A stretch of DNA of 64,000 nucleotides from Sphingomonas populi (lineage in GTDB: Bacteria; Pseudomonadota; Alphaproteobacteria; Sphingomonadales; Sphingomonadaceae), in assembly GCF_004208535.1 (NCBI RefSeq), contig NZ_SGIS01000010.1, positions 1-64,000 on the forward strand, written 5' to 3'. Under the pieces are notes generated by a model. It made no database searches, had not been told where the DNA came from, and worked only from the letters and a program-made list of their open reading frames with translations. This document shows positions 44,675 through 53,530 of the stretch, piece by piece; within the stretch, counting starts at the first letter, position 1, and each line of letters opens with the position of its first letter. The position numbers were made by a program, and so were the translations under genes.

Positions 44675-44881
44675 CTAACGCCAGCGCCCGGTCTCCATCC
44701 ACGCCAGCAGCGGCTTGAGCGGTGCGATCCACACCAGCCCGGTCACCACGTAGAACAGCGCCTGCAGCAGCGGGTGCCAGCGCCCGACCCAGCCCGAGAA
44801 GCTCGCCACGATCACCACCCACACCAGGATCAAAGCGAGGATCACGAACATGCCGAAGGGTTTGCGCCAGCTCGGTGTCAT
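44675..44881 (-). CDS. DUF2842-family small membrane protein
   Basis: 68 residues: MTPSWRKPFGMFVILALIL, then a second hydrophobic stretch ALFYVVTGLVWIAPLKPLL and the end WMETGRWR. The two-helix layout and the tail match the alphaproteobacterial DUF2842 family, whose function is unknown. Its ATG overlaps the stop of the cyclo-ligase gene as ATGA, so translation is coupled. Confidence 0.85.
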   Translation of the reverse strand: MTPSWRKPFGMFVILALILVWVVIVASFSGWVGRWHPLLQALFYVVTGLVWIAPLKPLLAWMETGRWR

Positions 44882-45423
44882 CGTGTGATCCATCCTGTCT
44901 CGGTCGCGATCGCGTGGAGCGGCATGTCCCACGGGTCGGCGGGGAGGGTATCGACCTGCTGAACGCTCCACGCCACACCGATTCGCACCGCATTCGGAAA
45001 TTCTGCGAAGGCGCGGTCGTAATGCCCCGCGCCCTGGCCGAGCCGGTTGAGCGCCGAATCGAACGCAACCAGCGGCGTCAGCACGAGATCGGGCGCGAGC
45101 GCTGGCGAGGCATGGTGTGGTTGCTGCAACCCGAATGGGCCGGGGGCGAGATCGTCCTCCGCATCCCAGGCGAGAAAACGAATCGGCTCGGCGCGGCTGG
45201 TGACGTGCGGCAGCACGATCGCGCAGCCCTGCTCGACAGCGGCGCGCGCCAGCCACATCGGGTCGGCCTCGCTACCGATCGGCACATAGGACGCAACCGT
45301 CGCGGCGTGGGGCAGGAGGGCGGCAAATTCGGCACCCGCGAATATCGGCGGGGGCGATGTCGCGAAGAACGCGTCGCGGGCGGCACGCATCCGGGCACGC
45401 AACGCACGCTTGTCGAGCGTCAT
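44878..45423 (-). CDS. 5-formyltetrahydrofolate cyclo-ligase
   Basis: A 181-residue ygfA-type enzyme that converts 5-formyl-THF to 5,10-methenyl-THF with ATP. The N-terminus carries KRALRARMRAARDA. Substrate-site blocks are YVPIGSEADPMWLARAA and LVLTPLVAFDSALNRLGQGAGHYDRAF, the family's strongest signature. It lies just after the 6S RNA gene, the classic ssrS-ygfA arrangement. Confidence 0.94.
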   Translation of the reverse strand: MTLDKRALRARMRAARDAFFATSPPPIFAGAEFAALLPHAATVASYVPIGSEADPMWLARAAVEQGCAIVLPHVTSRAEPIRFLAWDAEDDLAPGPFGLQQPHHASPALAPDLVLTPLVAFDSALNRLGQGAGHYDRAFAEFPNAVRIGVAWSVQQVDTLPADPWDMPLHAIATETGWITR

Positions 45424-45439
45424 GCCGCAGCCGGAGAAA

Positions 45440-45610
45440 AGCGGGTGGCGGGACCGCCGTGGCCGTTTGCCTGAATATCCTCTGACGCCGTTAGCATCAG
45501 GTGGGGATCATATGCATCTGGCCAGGACCAGAACAGGGACAACCCCCTAGGAAGAATAATCGCCTCAGGGATGTTCGGTAAGGCTCGTACCGGGCAGTGC
45601 CCGCCACTTG
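45440..45610 (-). ncRNA. ssrS: 6S RNA
   Basis: A non-coding gap between zapA and the 5-FTHF cyclo-ligase gene, the conserved address of 6S RNA. On the minus strand the 5' segment GTGGCGGG (45607-45600) pairs with CCCGCCAC (45452-45445), closing a molecule of about 163 nt, the usual size. An internal CCCTGAGGCGATTATTC and a CTAGGGGG segment fit the central bulge flank. 6S RNA binds the RNA polymerase holoenzyme in stationary phase. Exact ends are estimated. Confidence 0.75.
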
Positions 45611-45615
45611 CCAAT

Positions 45616-45918
45616 CTAGGCGTTGGTGCTGCGATTCTCAAGGGCATCGGCAAGTTCCTCCAGCCGCTCCGCGACACGGTCCAGCGTATGCGATTCGGCA
45701 AGCTCGGCGGGGCGGCGTTCCGCCTCGTCGAGCGAGTCGGCGAGCAACAGCGCGATGAACAGCATCGTGCGCTCGCCGCTCAGGCCGCCCGAGGCGCGCG
45801 TCGCATCCTCCCAGCGTGAATCGAGCAGCGTGCCGAGCTTGGTCAGCCGCGCTTCTTCGCCGGCGCGGCAGGCGACGACGTGGCGCCGGTCGCCGATGGT
45901 GATCGTCACGTCCGCCAT
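45616..45918 (-). CDS. zapA: Cell division protein ZapA
   Basis: A 100-residue FtsZ-ring stabiliser. It starts [22 protein letters not shown], the ZapA globular domain, followed by the long coiled-coil helix ([20 protein letters not shown] and [15 protein letters not shown]). ATG overlaps the stop of the upstream coiled-coil gene as TGATG. It lies immediately before 6S RNA. Confidence 0.93.
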   Translation of the reverse strand: MADVTITIGDRRHVVACRAGEEARLTKLGTLLDSRWEDATRASGGLSGERTMLFIALLLADSLDEAERRPAELAESHTLDRVAERLEELADALENRSTNA

Positions 45919-46106
45919 CAGTCCGCCTCCTCGCCAGCCATCACCGTATCGAGCGCGACGATCGCCGCCTCGATCCGTGCGCGCAGCGCGTCATGGCGTT
46001 TTGCAAGCGCCGCCTGGGCGCGTTCGCGATCCGAGACCGCTGCGTCGATACGGGCGATGGCGCGTTCGATCCGGTCGATCGCGGCAGGGGACAATACTTC
46101 TGCCAT
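45918..46106 (-). CDS. Small coiled-coil protein upstream of zapA
   Basis: 62 residues, almost fully helical and charged ([40 protein letters not shown]). It overlaps zapA by 1 base and is probably co-translated. A small gene is often found here in sphingomonads; a division-related role is only guilt by association. Confidence 0.75.
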   Translation of the reverse strand: MAEVLSPAAIDRIERAIARIDAAVSDRERAQAALAKRHDALRARIEAAIVALDTVMAGEEAD

Positions 46107-46273
46107 TGCCGCGCGATAGCATGAGAGGGTTGTCTGACAATATTCGAATTGTTTCGCACTGGTTGACGCCAGCCTCCTCCCACCGCAAAGACGCCGCGAA
46201 CACGAGGGAATCGGCGGGGAATGCCTGCTGCATTAGCAGCCCGACTCCGCCATTGGCGACAGGAGCGCATGCG

Positions 46274-47284
46274 ATGACGGTTAAGGTAGCGATCAACGGA
46301 TTCGGGCGGATCGGGCGCCTCGTGGCGCGGGCATTGATGGAGCGTGCCGACACCGGCCTCGAACTGGTCGCGATCAACGATCTCGCCGATGCGAAATCGA
46401 ACGCGTGGCTGTTCAGCCGTGACAGCGTCCACGGCAAATATCCCGGCACCGTCGTCGCCGAGGGCAATGACATCGTCATCGACGGCAAGCACATCCGCGT
46501 CACCGCCGAGCGTGACCCCGCCAACCTGCCGCACGCCGAACTGGGCGTCGACATCGTGCTCGAATGCACCGGCTTCTTCACCGACAACGTGAGCTGCCAG
46601 AAGCATCTCGACGCCGGCGCCAAGAAGGTTCTGATCTCGGCACCGGGCAAGAACGTCGATCTGACGGTCGTCTTCGGCGTCAACAACGACAAGCTGACGG
46701 CAGAGCACACGATCGTCTCGAACGCGTCGTGCACCACCAACTGCCTCGCGCCGATCGCCAAGGTGCTCAACGACACCGTCGGCATCGAGCGCGGCCTGAT
46801 GACGACGATCCACGCCTATACCAACGACCAGAAGATACTCGACCAGATCCACCCCGATCTGCGCCGTGCGCGTGCCGCCGCGATGAACATCATCCCGACC
46901 ACGACGGGCGCTGCGCGTGCGGTGGGTGAGGTGCTGCCCGAACTGAAGGGCAAGCTCGATGGCTCGGCGATCCGCGTGCCGACCCCGGACGGCAGCCTCG
47001 TCGATCTGACCTTCACCCCCAAGCGCGACACCACCAAGGACGAGATCAACGCGATCCTCAAGGCGGCGTCGGAAAGCGGCCCGCTCGCAGGCATCCTGGC
47101 GTTCTCGGACGAGCCTTTGGTGTCGATCGACATCGTCCACACACCGTTCTCCTCGACCGTCGACAGCCTCGAGACGGCCGTGCTCGACGGCAAGCTGGTC
47201 CGGGTGGTGAGCTGGTACGACAACGAATGGGGTTTCTCGAACCGCATGATCGACACCGCCGGCGCGATGGCGAAGTTTCTCTAA
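46274..47284 (+). CDS. gap: Glyceraldehyde-3-phosphate dehydrogenase, type I
   Basis: A 336-residue tetrameric enzyme of glycolysis/Entner-Doudoroff. The NAD-binding start is [17 protein letters not shown]; Asp36 in AINDLAD favours NAD. The catalytic Cys153 lies in [12 protein letters not shown] and the active His is in [10 protein letters not shown]. The ATG at 46274 follows AGGAG by 8 bases. pgk follows after a 140-base gap filled by a cloverleaf-type palindrome. Transketolase, often found just upstream, is absent here. Confidence 0.97.
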   Translation: MTVKVAINGFGRIGRLVARALMERADTGLELVAINDLADAKSNAWLFSRDSVHGKYPGTVVAEGNDIVIDGKHIRVTAERDPANLPHAELGVDIVLECTGFFTDNVSCQKHLDAGAKKVLISAPGKNVDLTVVFGVNNDKLTAEHTIVSNASCTTNCLAPIAKVLNDTVGIERGLMTTIHAYTNDQKILDQIHPDLRRARAAAMNIIPTTTGAARAVGEVLPELKGKLDGSAIRVPTPDGSLVDLTFTPKRDTTKDEINAILKAASESGPLAGILAFSDEPLVSIDIVHTPFSSTVDSLETAVLDGKLVRVVSWYDNEWGFSNRMIDTAGAMAKFL

Positions 47285-47307
47285 AACGAAGCGTAAAATA
47301 GACATCA

Positions 47308-47399
47308 CCCTCACCCTTCCGTCGCTGCGCTCCTCCCTCCCTCTCCCGATGGGAGAGGGAAGGGGCCCGCCCGGCGAAGCCGGGTGGGAAGGGTGAGGG
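47308..47399. repeat. Cloverleaf-type palindrome between gap and pgk
   Basis: Outer arms CCCTCACCCTT (47308-47318) and AAGGGTGAGGG (47389-47399) pair over 11 bp. Inside lie two hairpins with 3-base loops: CCCTCTCCC/GGGAGAGGG (47339-47359) and CCCGCCCGGC/GCCGGGTGGG (47366-47388, one G-T pair). The layout equals that at 31560-31623. Confidence 0.8.
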
Positions 47400-47424
47400 C
47401 GAAGCTCCAGCGACGGGAATGAAT

Positions 47425-48618
47425 ATGGCGCGCACTTTCAAAACGCTCGACGACATGGGTGACATTCACGGCAAGCGCGTGCTGGTCCGCGAGGATCTCA
47501 ACGTGCCGATGGCCGATGGTGCCGTCACGGACGGCACCCGGTTGCGCGCCACCGTCGCGACGGTTGGCGAACTCGCCGACAAGGGCGCGATCGTTCTCGT
47601 CCTCGCGCATTTCGGTCGTCCCAAGGGGCAGCGCAACCCCGAGATGTCGCTGGCGATGGTGGTGAAGCCCTATTCGGCGGTGCTCGGCCGTCCGGTGCGT
47701 TTCATCGACTGGGACGGCGCGGACGCCGCCGTCGCCACGCTTCAGCCCGGCGACATCGCGGTGCTGGAGAACACCCGCTTCTTCGCTGGCGAAGAGAAGA
47801 ACGATCCGGCTTTGGTTGCCGACATCGCCAAACTCGGCGATCTCTACGTCAACGACGCTTTCTCTGCCGCGCACCGCGCGCACGCCTCTACCGAAGGGCT
47901 GGCGCACGTCCTGCCCGCGTTCGCCGGCCGCGCGATGGAGGCCGAACTCGACGCGCTCGACAAGGCGCTCGGCAATCCCGAGCATCCGGTCGCGGCGGTG
48001 GTCGGCGGTGCCAAGGTTTCGTCCAAGCTCGACGTGCTCAAGCATCTCGTCACCAAGGTCGATCACCTCATCATCGGCGGCGGCATGGCCAACACCTTCC
48101 TCGCCGCGCGCGGAGTCGACGTCGGCAAGTCGCTGTGCGAGCATGATCTGGTCGGCACCGCCGAGGAGATTTTCACCGCCGCCGAGGGCGCGAACTGCAC
48201 GATCCATCTGCCTTATGACGTGGTCGTCTCGAAGGAATTCGCGCCCAACCCGCCGAGCCTGCGGACCTGCAACGTCCATGAAGTCGCCGCTGACGAGATG
48301 ATCCTCGACGTCGGCCCCTCGGCGGTCGAGGCGCTGGCCGACGTGCTCAAGACCTGCAAGACCTTGGTCTGGAACGGCCCGCTCGGCGCGTTCGAGACGC
48401 CGCCGTTCGACGCCGCCACGGTCGCGCTCGCCAAGACAGCGGCGGCGCTGACGGTGGGCGGCTCGCTCGTCTCGGTAGCAGGCGGCGGCGATACCGTCGC
48501 CGCGCTCAACCAGGCGGGAGCGGGCGACGACTTCACCTTCGTCTCGACGGCCGGCGGCGCCTTCCTCGAATGGATGGAAGGCAAGGAACTGCCGGGCGTC
48601 GCGGCACTGGCGCGCTAA
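47425..48618 (+). CDS. pgk: Phosphoglycerate kinase
   Basis: A 397-residue monomeric kinase of lower glycolysis. The N-terminal phosphoglycerate site has [14 protein letters not shown] (usual R.D.NVP) and LAHFGRPKG; the hinge and nucleotide domain show [27 protein letters not shown] and the C-terminal [11 protein letters not shown] with [15 protein letters not shown]. The ATG at 47425 is preferred to 47419 because GGGA lies 6 bases before it and would abut the other. Confidence 0.97.
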   Translation: MARTFKTLDDMGDIHGKRVLVREDLNVPMADGAVTDGTRLRATVATVGELADKGAIVLVLAHFGRPKGQRNPEMSLAMVVKPYSAVLGRPVRFIDWDGADAAVATLQPGDIAVLENTRFFAGEEKNDPALVADIAKLGDLYVNDAFSAAHRAHASTEGLAHVLPAFAGRAMEAELDALDKALGNPEHPVAAVVGGAKVSSKLDVLKHLVTKVDHLIIGGGMANTFLAARGVDVGKSLCEHDLVGTAEEIFTAAEGANCTIHLPYDVVVSKEFAPNPPSLRTCNVHEVAADEMILDVGPSAVEALADVLKTCKTLVWNGPLGAFETPPFDAATVALAKTAAALTVGGSLVSVAGGGDTVAALNQAGAGDDFTFVSTAGGAFLEWMEGKELPGVAALAR

Positions 48619-49145
48619 GACTCAGGTTGCCGGGCGGGCGCCGGCTGCGTCGGCGCCGGCTCCTTGAGCAGTGGGATCAGCACCGTGTTGAGCGCATCCA
48701 GATCGAACGCGCCAGCCTGCGCGTATCGCAGCCGACCGGCGCGATCGATCACATAGTTGGTCGGCACGCCGCGCATCACGTCATATGGCCCGCGTATCTT
48801 GCGCACCGGTGAGATGTGCAGCGCCGCGAACAGCCGCTTCATCTGGGAAAGCGGCACCGAATCCTCGGTCGTCACCGCGAAGACCCGCAGGCCATACTTG
48901 CTGGTGGCCGCGTAATAGGCGTCGAGCGTCGGTAATTCCTGTTTGCACGGCACGCACCACGTCGCCCAGAAATTGAGGACAATTACCTGACCACGCAGGT
49001 CTGCCGAGGAAACTTTGGTTCCATCGACCAGCGTCAATTCGAACGGCGGCGCCTGGACGCCGACTTCAGGCGCCTTGGCACCAATTGATGCTAGCGCTAC
49101 CAAGACAAGCGCAAGATGTTTCAAGACGCGCGACGTGCCGGCCAT
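48615..49145 (-). CDS. TlpA-like thiol:disulfide oxidoreductase
   Basis: A 176-residue exported thioredoxin-fold protein. A hydrophobic N-terminus ([18 protein letters not shown]) should target it to the periplasm. The redox motif is [12 protein letters not shown] (CVPC), with the cis-Pro in [14 protein letters not shown]. It probably reduces periplasmic disulfides, for instance in cytochrome c maturation. Its end overlaps the pgk stop by 4 bases on the opposite strand. Confidence 0.9.
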   Translation of the reverse strand: MAGTSRVLKHLALVLVALASIGAKAPEVGVQAPPFELTLVDGTKVSSADLRGQVIVLNFWATWCVPCKQELPTLDAYYAATSKYGLRVFAVTTEDSVPLSQMKRLFAALHISPVRKIRGPYDVMRGVPTNYVIDRAGRLRYAQAGAFDLDALNTVLIPLLKEPAPTQPAPARQPES

Positions 49146-49290
49146 GATGTCGTTCCCCCGAATGTAACGTCACGCTGAAACTTTGCAAAGCTGCGGTCAA
49201 GCGCGCGCTTGCCCGTTGCTCAGCCCGGACTGTCTCGCTAACACGAGATGACGCAGCGCAGCATATGCAGCATATGGGGAGTGGTACGCC

Positions 49291-50202
49291 ATGAATACAG
49301 CCGAGATGACCGCCAATATCGCCGCCGGCAACGGCTTTATCGCCGCGCTCGACCAGAGCGGCGGCTCCACGCCCAAGGCGCTCACCGGCTACGGCATCGC
49401 GGACGGTTCGTGGTCGAACGACGAGGAAATGTACGCGCTCATCCACGACATGCGCAGCCGCATCATCACCGCGCCGAGCTTCACCGGGGACAAGGTGATC
49501 GGCGCGATCCTATTCGAGCGCACGATGGACGGCATGGTCGCCGGCAAGCCCGCCCCCGCCGCGCTGATCGAACGCGGCGTCGTGCCGTTCATCAAGATCG
49601 ACAAGGGCCTCGAAGCTGAGGCCAACGGCGTCCAACTGATGAAGCCGATGCCCGAACTCGACGCGTTGCTCGCGCGGTCCAAGGCGCTTGGTGTGTTCGG
49701 CACCAAGGAGCGGTCGGTCATCAACCTCGCCAACCAGGAGGGCATCGCCGCGATCGTCGCGCAGCAGTTCGACATCGGCCGGCAGGTGATCGCGGGCGGT
49801 CTAATGCCGATCCTCGAACCCGAACTCAACATCAAGAGCCCCGAGCGCGCCGAGGCCGAAGTGATCCTGCGCGACGAACTGCTCAAGGCGCTCGATGCGA
49901 TGACCGGCGACGACAAGGTGATGCTCAAGCTCTCGATCCCGGAGAAGGCCGGGCTGTTCGATTCGCTCGTCGATCATCCGCGCGTGCTGCTCGTCGTCGC
50001 GCTGTCGGGCGGCTATTCGCGCGGCGAGGCGTGCGCCGAACTCGCCAAGAACCGCGGCATCATCGCCAGCTTCAGCCGCGCATTGCTCTCGGACCTGCGC
50101 CACCAGATGACCGACGCGGAGTTCGATGCATCGCTCTCGGCGGCGATCGACGAGATATACACGGCATCGGTCCACAAGGTAGCGCAGCCCGTCGCGGCGT
50201 GA
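49291..50202 (+). CDS. Fructose-bisphosphate aldolase, class I
   Basis: A 303-residue Schiff-base aldolase cleaving fructose 1,6-bisphosphate. The opening IAALDQSGGSTPKAL is the class I signature; FIKIDKGLE and GLMPILEPELNI contribute lysine and acid residues, and MLKLSIPEKAGL holds the probable Schiff-base lysine. VVALSGGYSRGEAC forms the phosphate site. With gap and pgk it groups lower glycolysis genes. A GGGGAG-type ribosome site precedes ATG 49291. Confidence 0.93.
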   Translation: MNTAEMTANIAAGNGFIAALDQSGGSTPKALTGYGIADGSWSNDEEMYALIHDMRSRIITAPSFTGDKVIGAILFERTMDGMVAGKPAPAALIERGVVPFIKIDKGLEAEANGVQLMKPMPELDALLARSKALGVFGTKERSVINLANQEGIAAIVAQQFDIGRQVIAGGLMPILEPELNIKSPERAEAEVILRDELLKALDAMTGDDKVMLKLSIPEKAGLFDSLVDHPRVLLVVALSGGYSRGEACAELAKNRGIIASFSRALLSDLRHQMTDAEFDASLSAAIDEIYTASVHKVAQPVAA

Positions 50203-50297
50203 TCGTCACCCCGGCGAAGGCCGGGGTTGCCTTGTAGTGAACCGCAACGCCAGCCCCACAACGGGAGGGCGCCCATGATACGCCCCGGAGAAACCCC

Positions 50298-50846
50298 ATG
50301 ACGACCCTCCTCGAAACCCCAGTCAAGACGATCGACGGCGACCAGACCAGCCTCGCCGCTTATGCCGGCGACGTGCTTCTCGTCGTCAACGTCGCCTCAA
50401 AATGCGGGCTGACCCCGCAATATGAAGCACTTGAGGCGCTGTTCCGCCAATATCGTGATCGCGGCTTCAAGGTGCTCGGCTTCCCCGCCAACGATTTCGC
50501 CGGGCAGGAGCCGGGCGGCGACGCCGAGATCGCGGATTTCTGCAAGACCAGCTACGACGTCGATTTTCCGATGTTCTCCAAGATCACCGTCACCGGCCCC
50601 GGCAAGCACCCGCTCTACGCCGCGCTGATCGCCGCCGAGCCGGAATTGGCGGGCGACGATGCCGAGGCGTTCCGCACGCGGCTGCGCGGCTATGGCATGA
50701 CGCCCAACGAAGCGCCCGAGCTGTTGTGGAACTTCGAGAAATTCCTGATCGCGCGTGATGGCTCGGTCGCCGGCCGCTTCGCCCCCTCGACCGCCCCGGA
50801 TGACCCCGCGCTGGTCGCGGCGATTGAGGCAGAACTGGCGAAATAA
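50298..50846 (+). CDS. Glutathione peroxidase family protein
   Basis: A 182-residue thiol peroxidase of the GPx fold. Peroxidatic Cys36 sits in NVASKCGLTPQY. The second block reads GFPANDFAGQEPG, with Asp where most GPx have Gln (NQF), and WNFEKFLI supplies the Trp-Asn of the tetrad. A ~20-residue stretch (ELAGDDAEAFRTRLRGYG) is inserted before that block. It should reduce peroxides with thioredoxin or glutathione. Confidence 0.92.
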   Translation: MTTLLETPVKTIDGDQTSLAAYAGDVLLVVNVASKCGLTPQYEALEALFRQYRDRGFKVLGFPANDFAGQEPGGDAEIADFCKTSYDVDFPMFSKITVTGPGKHPLYAALIAAEPELAGDDAEAFRTRLRGYGMTPNEAPELLWNFEKFLIARDGSVAGRFAPSTAPDDPALVAAIEAELAK

Positions 50847-50857
50847 GCGTCCCACCG

Positions 50858-50930
50858 CCGTTCGGGCCAAGCCAAGTTGAGGCACCTGCATCTCGAGCGG
50901 GTCCCTCGACTTTGCCCGGAACGAACGGTG
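50858..50930. repeat. Palindromic repeat, GAGCGAAGTCGAGG family, diverged copy
   Basis: Outer arms CCGTTCGGGCCAAG and a CGGAACGAACGG-type end flank a degenerate CAAGTTGAGG/CCTCGACTTTG pair. It lies between the gpx and thiE genes, starting 12 bases after the gpx stop. Confidence 0.6.
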
Positions 50931-50969
50931 GTGGTTCAACTGGCGCGAAATCCGCGCTAGGGCGGCGCG

Positions 50970-51650
50970 ATGACAGAAGATGATCCGCTCGGCCCACTCG
51001 ATCCCGATTTCGCGAAACAGTTTCGCCGCGACGACCGCCGGCCACCGTGCCAGCTCTACCTCATCTCGCCGCTCGACGTGACCGGGGCCTTCGCAGACCG
51101 GCTGGCGCGTGCTCTCGACGCCGGTCCGGTCGCGGCGTTCCAGTTCCGCATCAAGGATATCGACCAGCATGAGGCGGCGCGGTTGGCCGAGCCGCTCCAG
51201 CGCATCTGCGCGGAGCGTGACGTGGCGTTCCTCGTTAACGACAGCATTGCGCTCGCCAAGCGACTCGGCGCGGATGGTGTGCATCTCGGTCAGGGCGACG
51301 GAGATCCGCGCGAGGCGCGCAGCGTGCTCGGCCCCAACGCGCAGATCGGCGTGACCTGCCACGACAGCCGCCACCTCGCGATGGAAGCGGGCGAGGCGGG
51401 CGCCGATTACGTCGCGTTCGGCGCTTTCTATCCGACCACCACCAAGACGGTCGAGCATCACCCCGAGCCGGTGATCCTGAGCTGGTGGGCGACGATGTTC
51501 GAACTCCCCAGCGTCGCGATCGGTGGCATCACCCCCGCCAACGCCGCGCCGCTGGTCACGGCTGGCGCGGATTTCCTCGCGGTGTCAGGCGCGGTCTGGG
51601 GCGGCGACGAGGCGGCGGCGGTGAAGGCGTTCGCGGCTGTATTGGGCTGA
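50970..51650 (+). CDS. thiE: Thiamine-phosphate synthase
   Basis: A 226-residue TIM-barrel enzyme that joins HMP-PP and thiazole phosphate. Blocks: [12 protein letters not shown] (usual QLR.K), [58 protein letters not shown] order and [25 protein letters not shown]. It is longer at the N-terminus by ~20 polar residues than E. coli ThiE. No riboswitch-like leader was seen upstream. Confidence 0.9.
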   Translation: MTEDDPLGPLDPDFAKQFRRDDRRPPCQLYLISPLDVTGAFADRLARALDAGPVAAFQFRIKDIDQHEAARLAEPLQRICAERDVAFLVNDSIALAKRLGADGVHLGQGDGDPREARSVLGPNAQIGVTCHDSRHLAMEAGEAGADYVAFGAFYPTTTKTVEHHPEPVILSWWATMFELPSVAIGGITPANAAPLVTAGADFLAVSGAVWGGDEAAAVKAFAAVLG

Positions 51651-51766
51651 ACACGACGGCCCGTCAGCTCGATGAGCCTGCGATTTGTGCCGTCTCGCAT
51701 CTGGCCTGTGTGTAGAGCGCGTAAGATATTAGGCACCCAGCACGAATCGCTATCAGGCAGGTGCGA

Positions 51767-52870
51767 TCAATATCGGTTTCGACCCGCGCGTATCTCGGCG
51801 CGGGTCGTGAACAATCGTCGCGCCGCGTTGCCGGAATCGCGCACCAGCACCAATACCTGATCCTCGGGGAGCAGGTTTTCGTCGGTGGCAGGGCGCGTGA
51901 TGGTGACGTCGCCCCGGCGAATCTGGACGATGAAGAAAGCGCCCGCCGCCTGCCGCTCGGCGGCTTGCACGGTCAGGTTCGCCATTGCGGAGCCGGCGCG
52001 CACCGGCACCAGCTCCAAATCGAGACCAAGTTCGCCCAAATCGCCCTTCATGCGGGTTACCTGCGCCTCCGTTTCGAGGCTGGCGCTGGCGGGGAACAGG
52101 ATCATCCGCGCCATCCGTTCGGCGCCGATATGCGTCGGCTGCACGACGTGGTTGGCGCCGGCGCGGAGCAATTTCCGTTCGGTGGTCGGCGCTTCACCGC
52201 GCGCGATGATCTCAAGCGCGGCGTTAAGGTTGCGCGCGGAAAGCGCGATGAACACATTGGCGGCATCGTCGGGTAACACCGTCGCCAGCGTGCGGGCGCG
52301 CAGGATGCCGGCGGCGACAAGTGTTTCCTCCTCGGTCGCGTCCCCGCCGATGCAGAGGTGCCCTGCGGCTTCCGCTTCGGCGAGGCGTGCGGTGCCGCGC
52401 TCCACCACCACCAGCGGCACGCCGCCTTGGGCAAGATCCCGCGCGAGCATGACGCCGATCCGCCCGAAGCCGCAGATCACCACATGGCCGGTCAGTTTGT
52501 CGATACGGCTGTGCATGCGGTTGGCTCCCAGGATTTGCCGGATCTGGAGGACGGTGAAAAATTGAACGAGTGCGCCGGTGAACAGGATCATGCCGGTACA
52601 GCCCAGTACCATCGTGCCGATCGTCACACCTTCCAGATACGGCGTGTCGATCGGCCGGACTTCGCCATATCCAACGGTGTAGACCGTCAGCAGCACCATG
52701 TAGATGGCGTCTGCGAAGCTCCAGCCCGCCGCCATATAGCCGAACGTCGCCACCACCACGACCACCAGCACGAAGCCGACGATCCAGGCGAGGTTGCGCA
52801 CCGGCGAGCCGAGCGCGTTTTCGGCATTGGAGAGGATGGGCACGGACGCGGACTGTGACGGACACGTCAT
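51767..52870 (-). CDS. Two-helix potassium channel with RCK (TrkA-N/TrkA-C) domains
   Basis: A 367-residue Kch/MthK-like channel. Membrane helix 1 is near residues 28-48, the selectivity filter is TVYTVGYGE (62-70), and helix 2 is near 82-105. A Rossmann RCK domain starts VVICGFGRIGVMLARDL (~130) with VVVERG as the second strand acidic site, and a TrkA-C domain fills the last ~80 residues. It should pass K+ under ligand control of the RCK ring. Confidence 0.92.
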   Translation of the reverse strand: MTCPSQSASVPILSNAENALGSPVRNLAWIVGFVLVVVVVATFGYMAAGWSFADAIYMVLLTVYTVGYGEVRPIDTPYLEGVTIGTMVLGCTGMILFTGALVQFFTVLQIRQILGANRMHSRIDKLTGHVVICGFGRIGVMLARDLAQGGVPLVVVERGTARLAEAEAAGHLCIGGDATEEETLVAAGILRARTLATVLPDDAANVFIALSARNLNAALEIIARGEAPTTERKLLRAGANHVVQPTHIGAERMARMILFPASASLETEAQVTRMKGDLGELGLDLELVPVRAGSAMANLTVQAAERQAAGAFFIVQIRRGDVTITRPATDENLLPEDQVLVLVRDSGNAARRLFTTRAEIRAGRNRY

Positions 52871-52911
52871 GACCTGTCCAGCGCCGCGACGGGCGCTAGC
52901 CGATCAGCCTA

Positions 52912-53514
52912 TCACCAGTGGCGCACGCGCCCGGTATCGACATGGACGAAGCCATCGCGCGGATAGAAGCCGACCCCGCCGCCGCCGAGCGCCAGCGCGG
53001 CGCCATGCAGCCGATCGAGCGACACGCCGGGCACCATGATATCGGTCGCCTTGCCGAGCATGTGCTGGCTCTGGCTGGCGACGCCGGTGTGCTGGCCGCC
53101 GCGCGCGCGCAAGCCCGCGTTGGTCTTGGGGGAGCGATAGCCTGAGATCAGGTCGATCTTGCGATTGTCGCCGACGTCGAGTGTGCGGCGGAGGCTGACC
53201 AGCAGCGCGAGCAGCTTGCGGTCCATCACGGTCGCTTCGCCGGTGCGCCAGTCGCGCAGGCCATGATTCAGTTCGGCGAGGCCCTCGGGCACGAACTGCC
53301 CGTTTCGCGCGAACAGCGCATCGACGCTCTCGTTGGTGTGGACGTTGCGAATGGCGAGGCGCCATTCGCGCGTGCCGGCAAGCGCCTGTGCCGGACCCGG
53401 CATCGCCGCGATCGCGCCGAGGCCAGCAAGGCCGCCGAGAAGCCCCCGGCGCGAGAGGAATCGTTGCGGCGCGGAAACAACCGCAGAGTCTGTCGTTGTT
53501 AGCATGAAGGTCAC
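52912..53514 (-). CDS. DUF882 / YcbK-like peptidase M15 family protein with Tat-type signal
   Basis: A 200-residue exported protein. The N-terminus FLSRRGLLGGLAGLGAIAAM carries a twin-arginine signal. The M15-like zinc site is visible as ISGYRSPKTN, SQHMLGKATDIM (His and Asp ligands) and FVHVDTGRVR. Members cut or bind peptidoglycan peptides, like MepK/YcbK. It is divergent, 16 bases from the L,D-transpeptidase gene, fitting a shared cell-wall role. Confidence 0.9.
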   Translation of the reverse strand: MTFMLTTTDSAVVSAPQRFLSRRGLLGGLAGLGAIAAMPGPAQALAGTREWRLAIRNVHTNESVDALFARNGQFVPEGLAELNHGLRDWRTGEATVMDRKLLALLVSLRRTLDVGDNRKIDLISGYRSPKTNAGLRARGGQHTGVASQSQHMLGKATDIMVPGVSLDRLHGAALALGGGGVGFYPRDGFVHVDTGRVRHW

Positions 53515-53530
53515 TTAGGATGTTGAAACC

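Noticed and set aside
45420..45701. A 93-codon minus-strand frame across the zapA / cyclo-ligase gap
   Set aside because: It overlaps the zapA 3' end and coincides with the 6S RNA gene, which explains the sequence better.
46107..46273. Expected transketolase gene upstream of gap
   Set aside because: Only 167 bases separate the coiled-coil gene and gap; no tkt remnant is visible.
50970..51000. TPP riboswitch before thiE
   Set aside because: The upstream ~120 bases are a degenerate palindromic repeat without the conserved CTGAGA or GAACCTG blocks.
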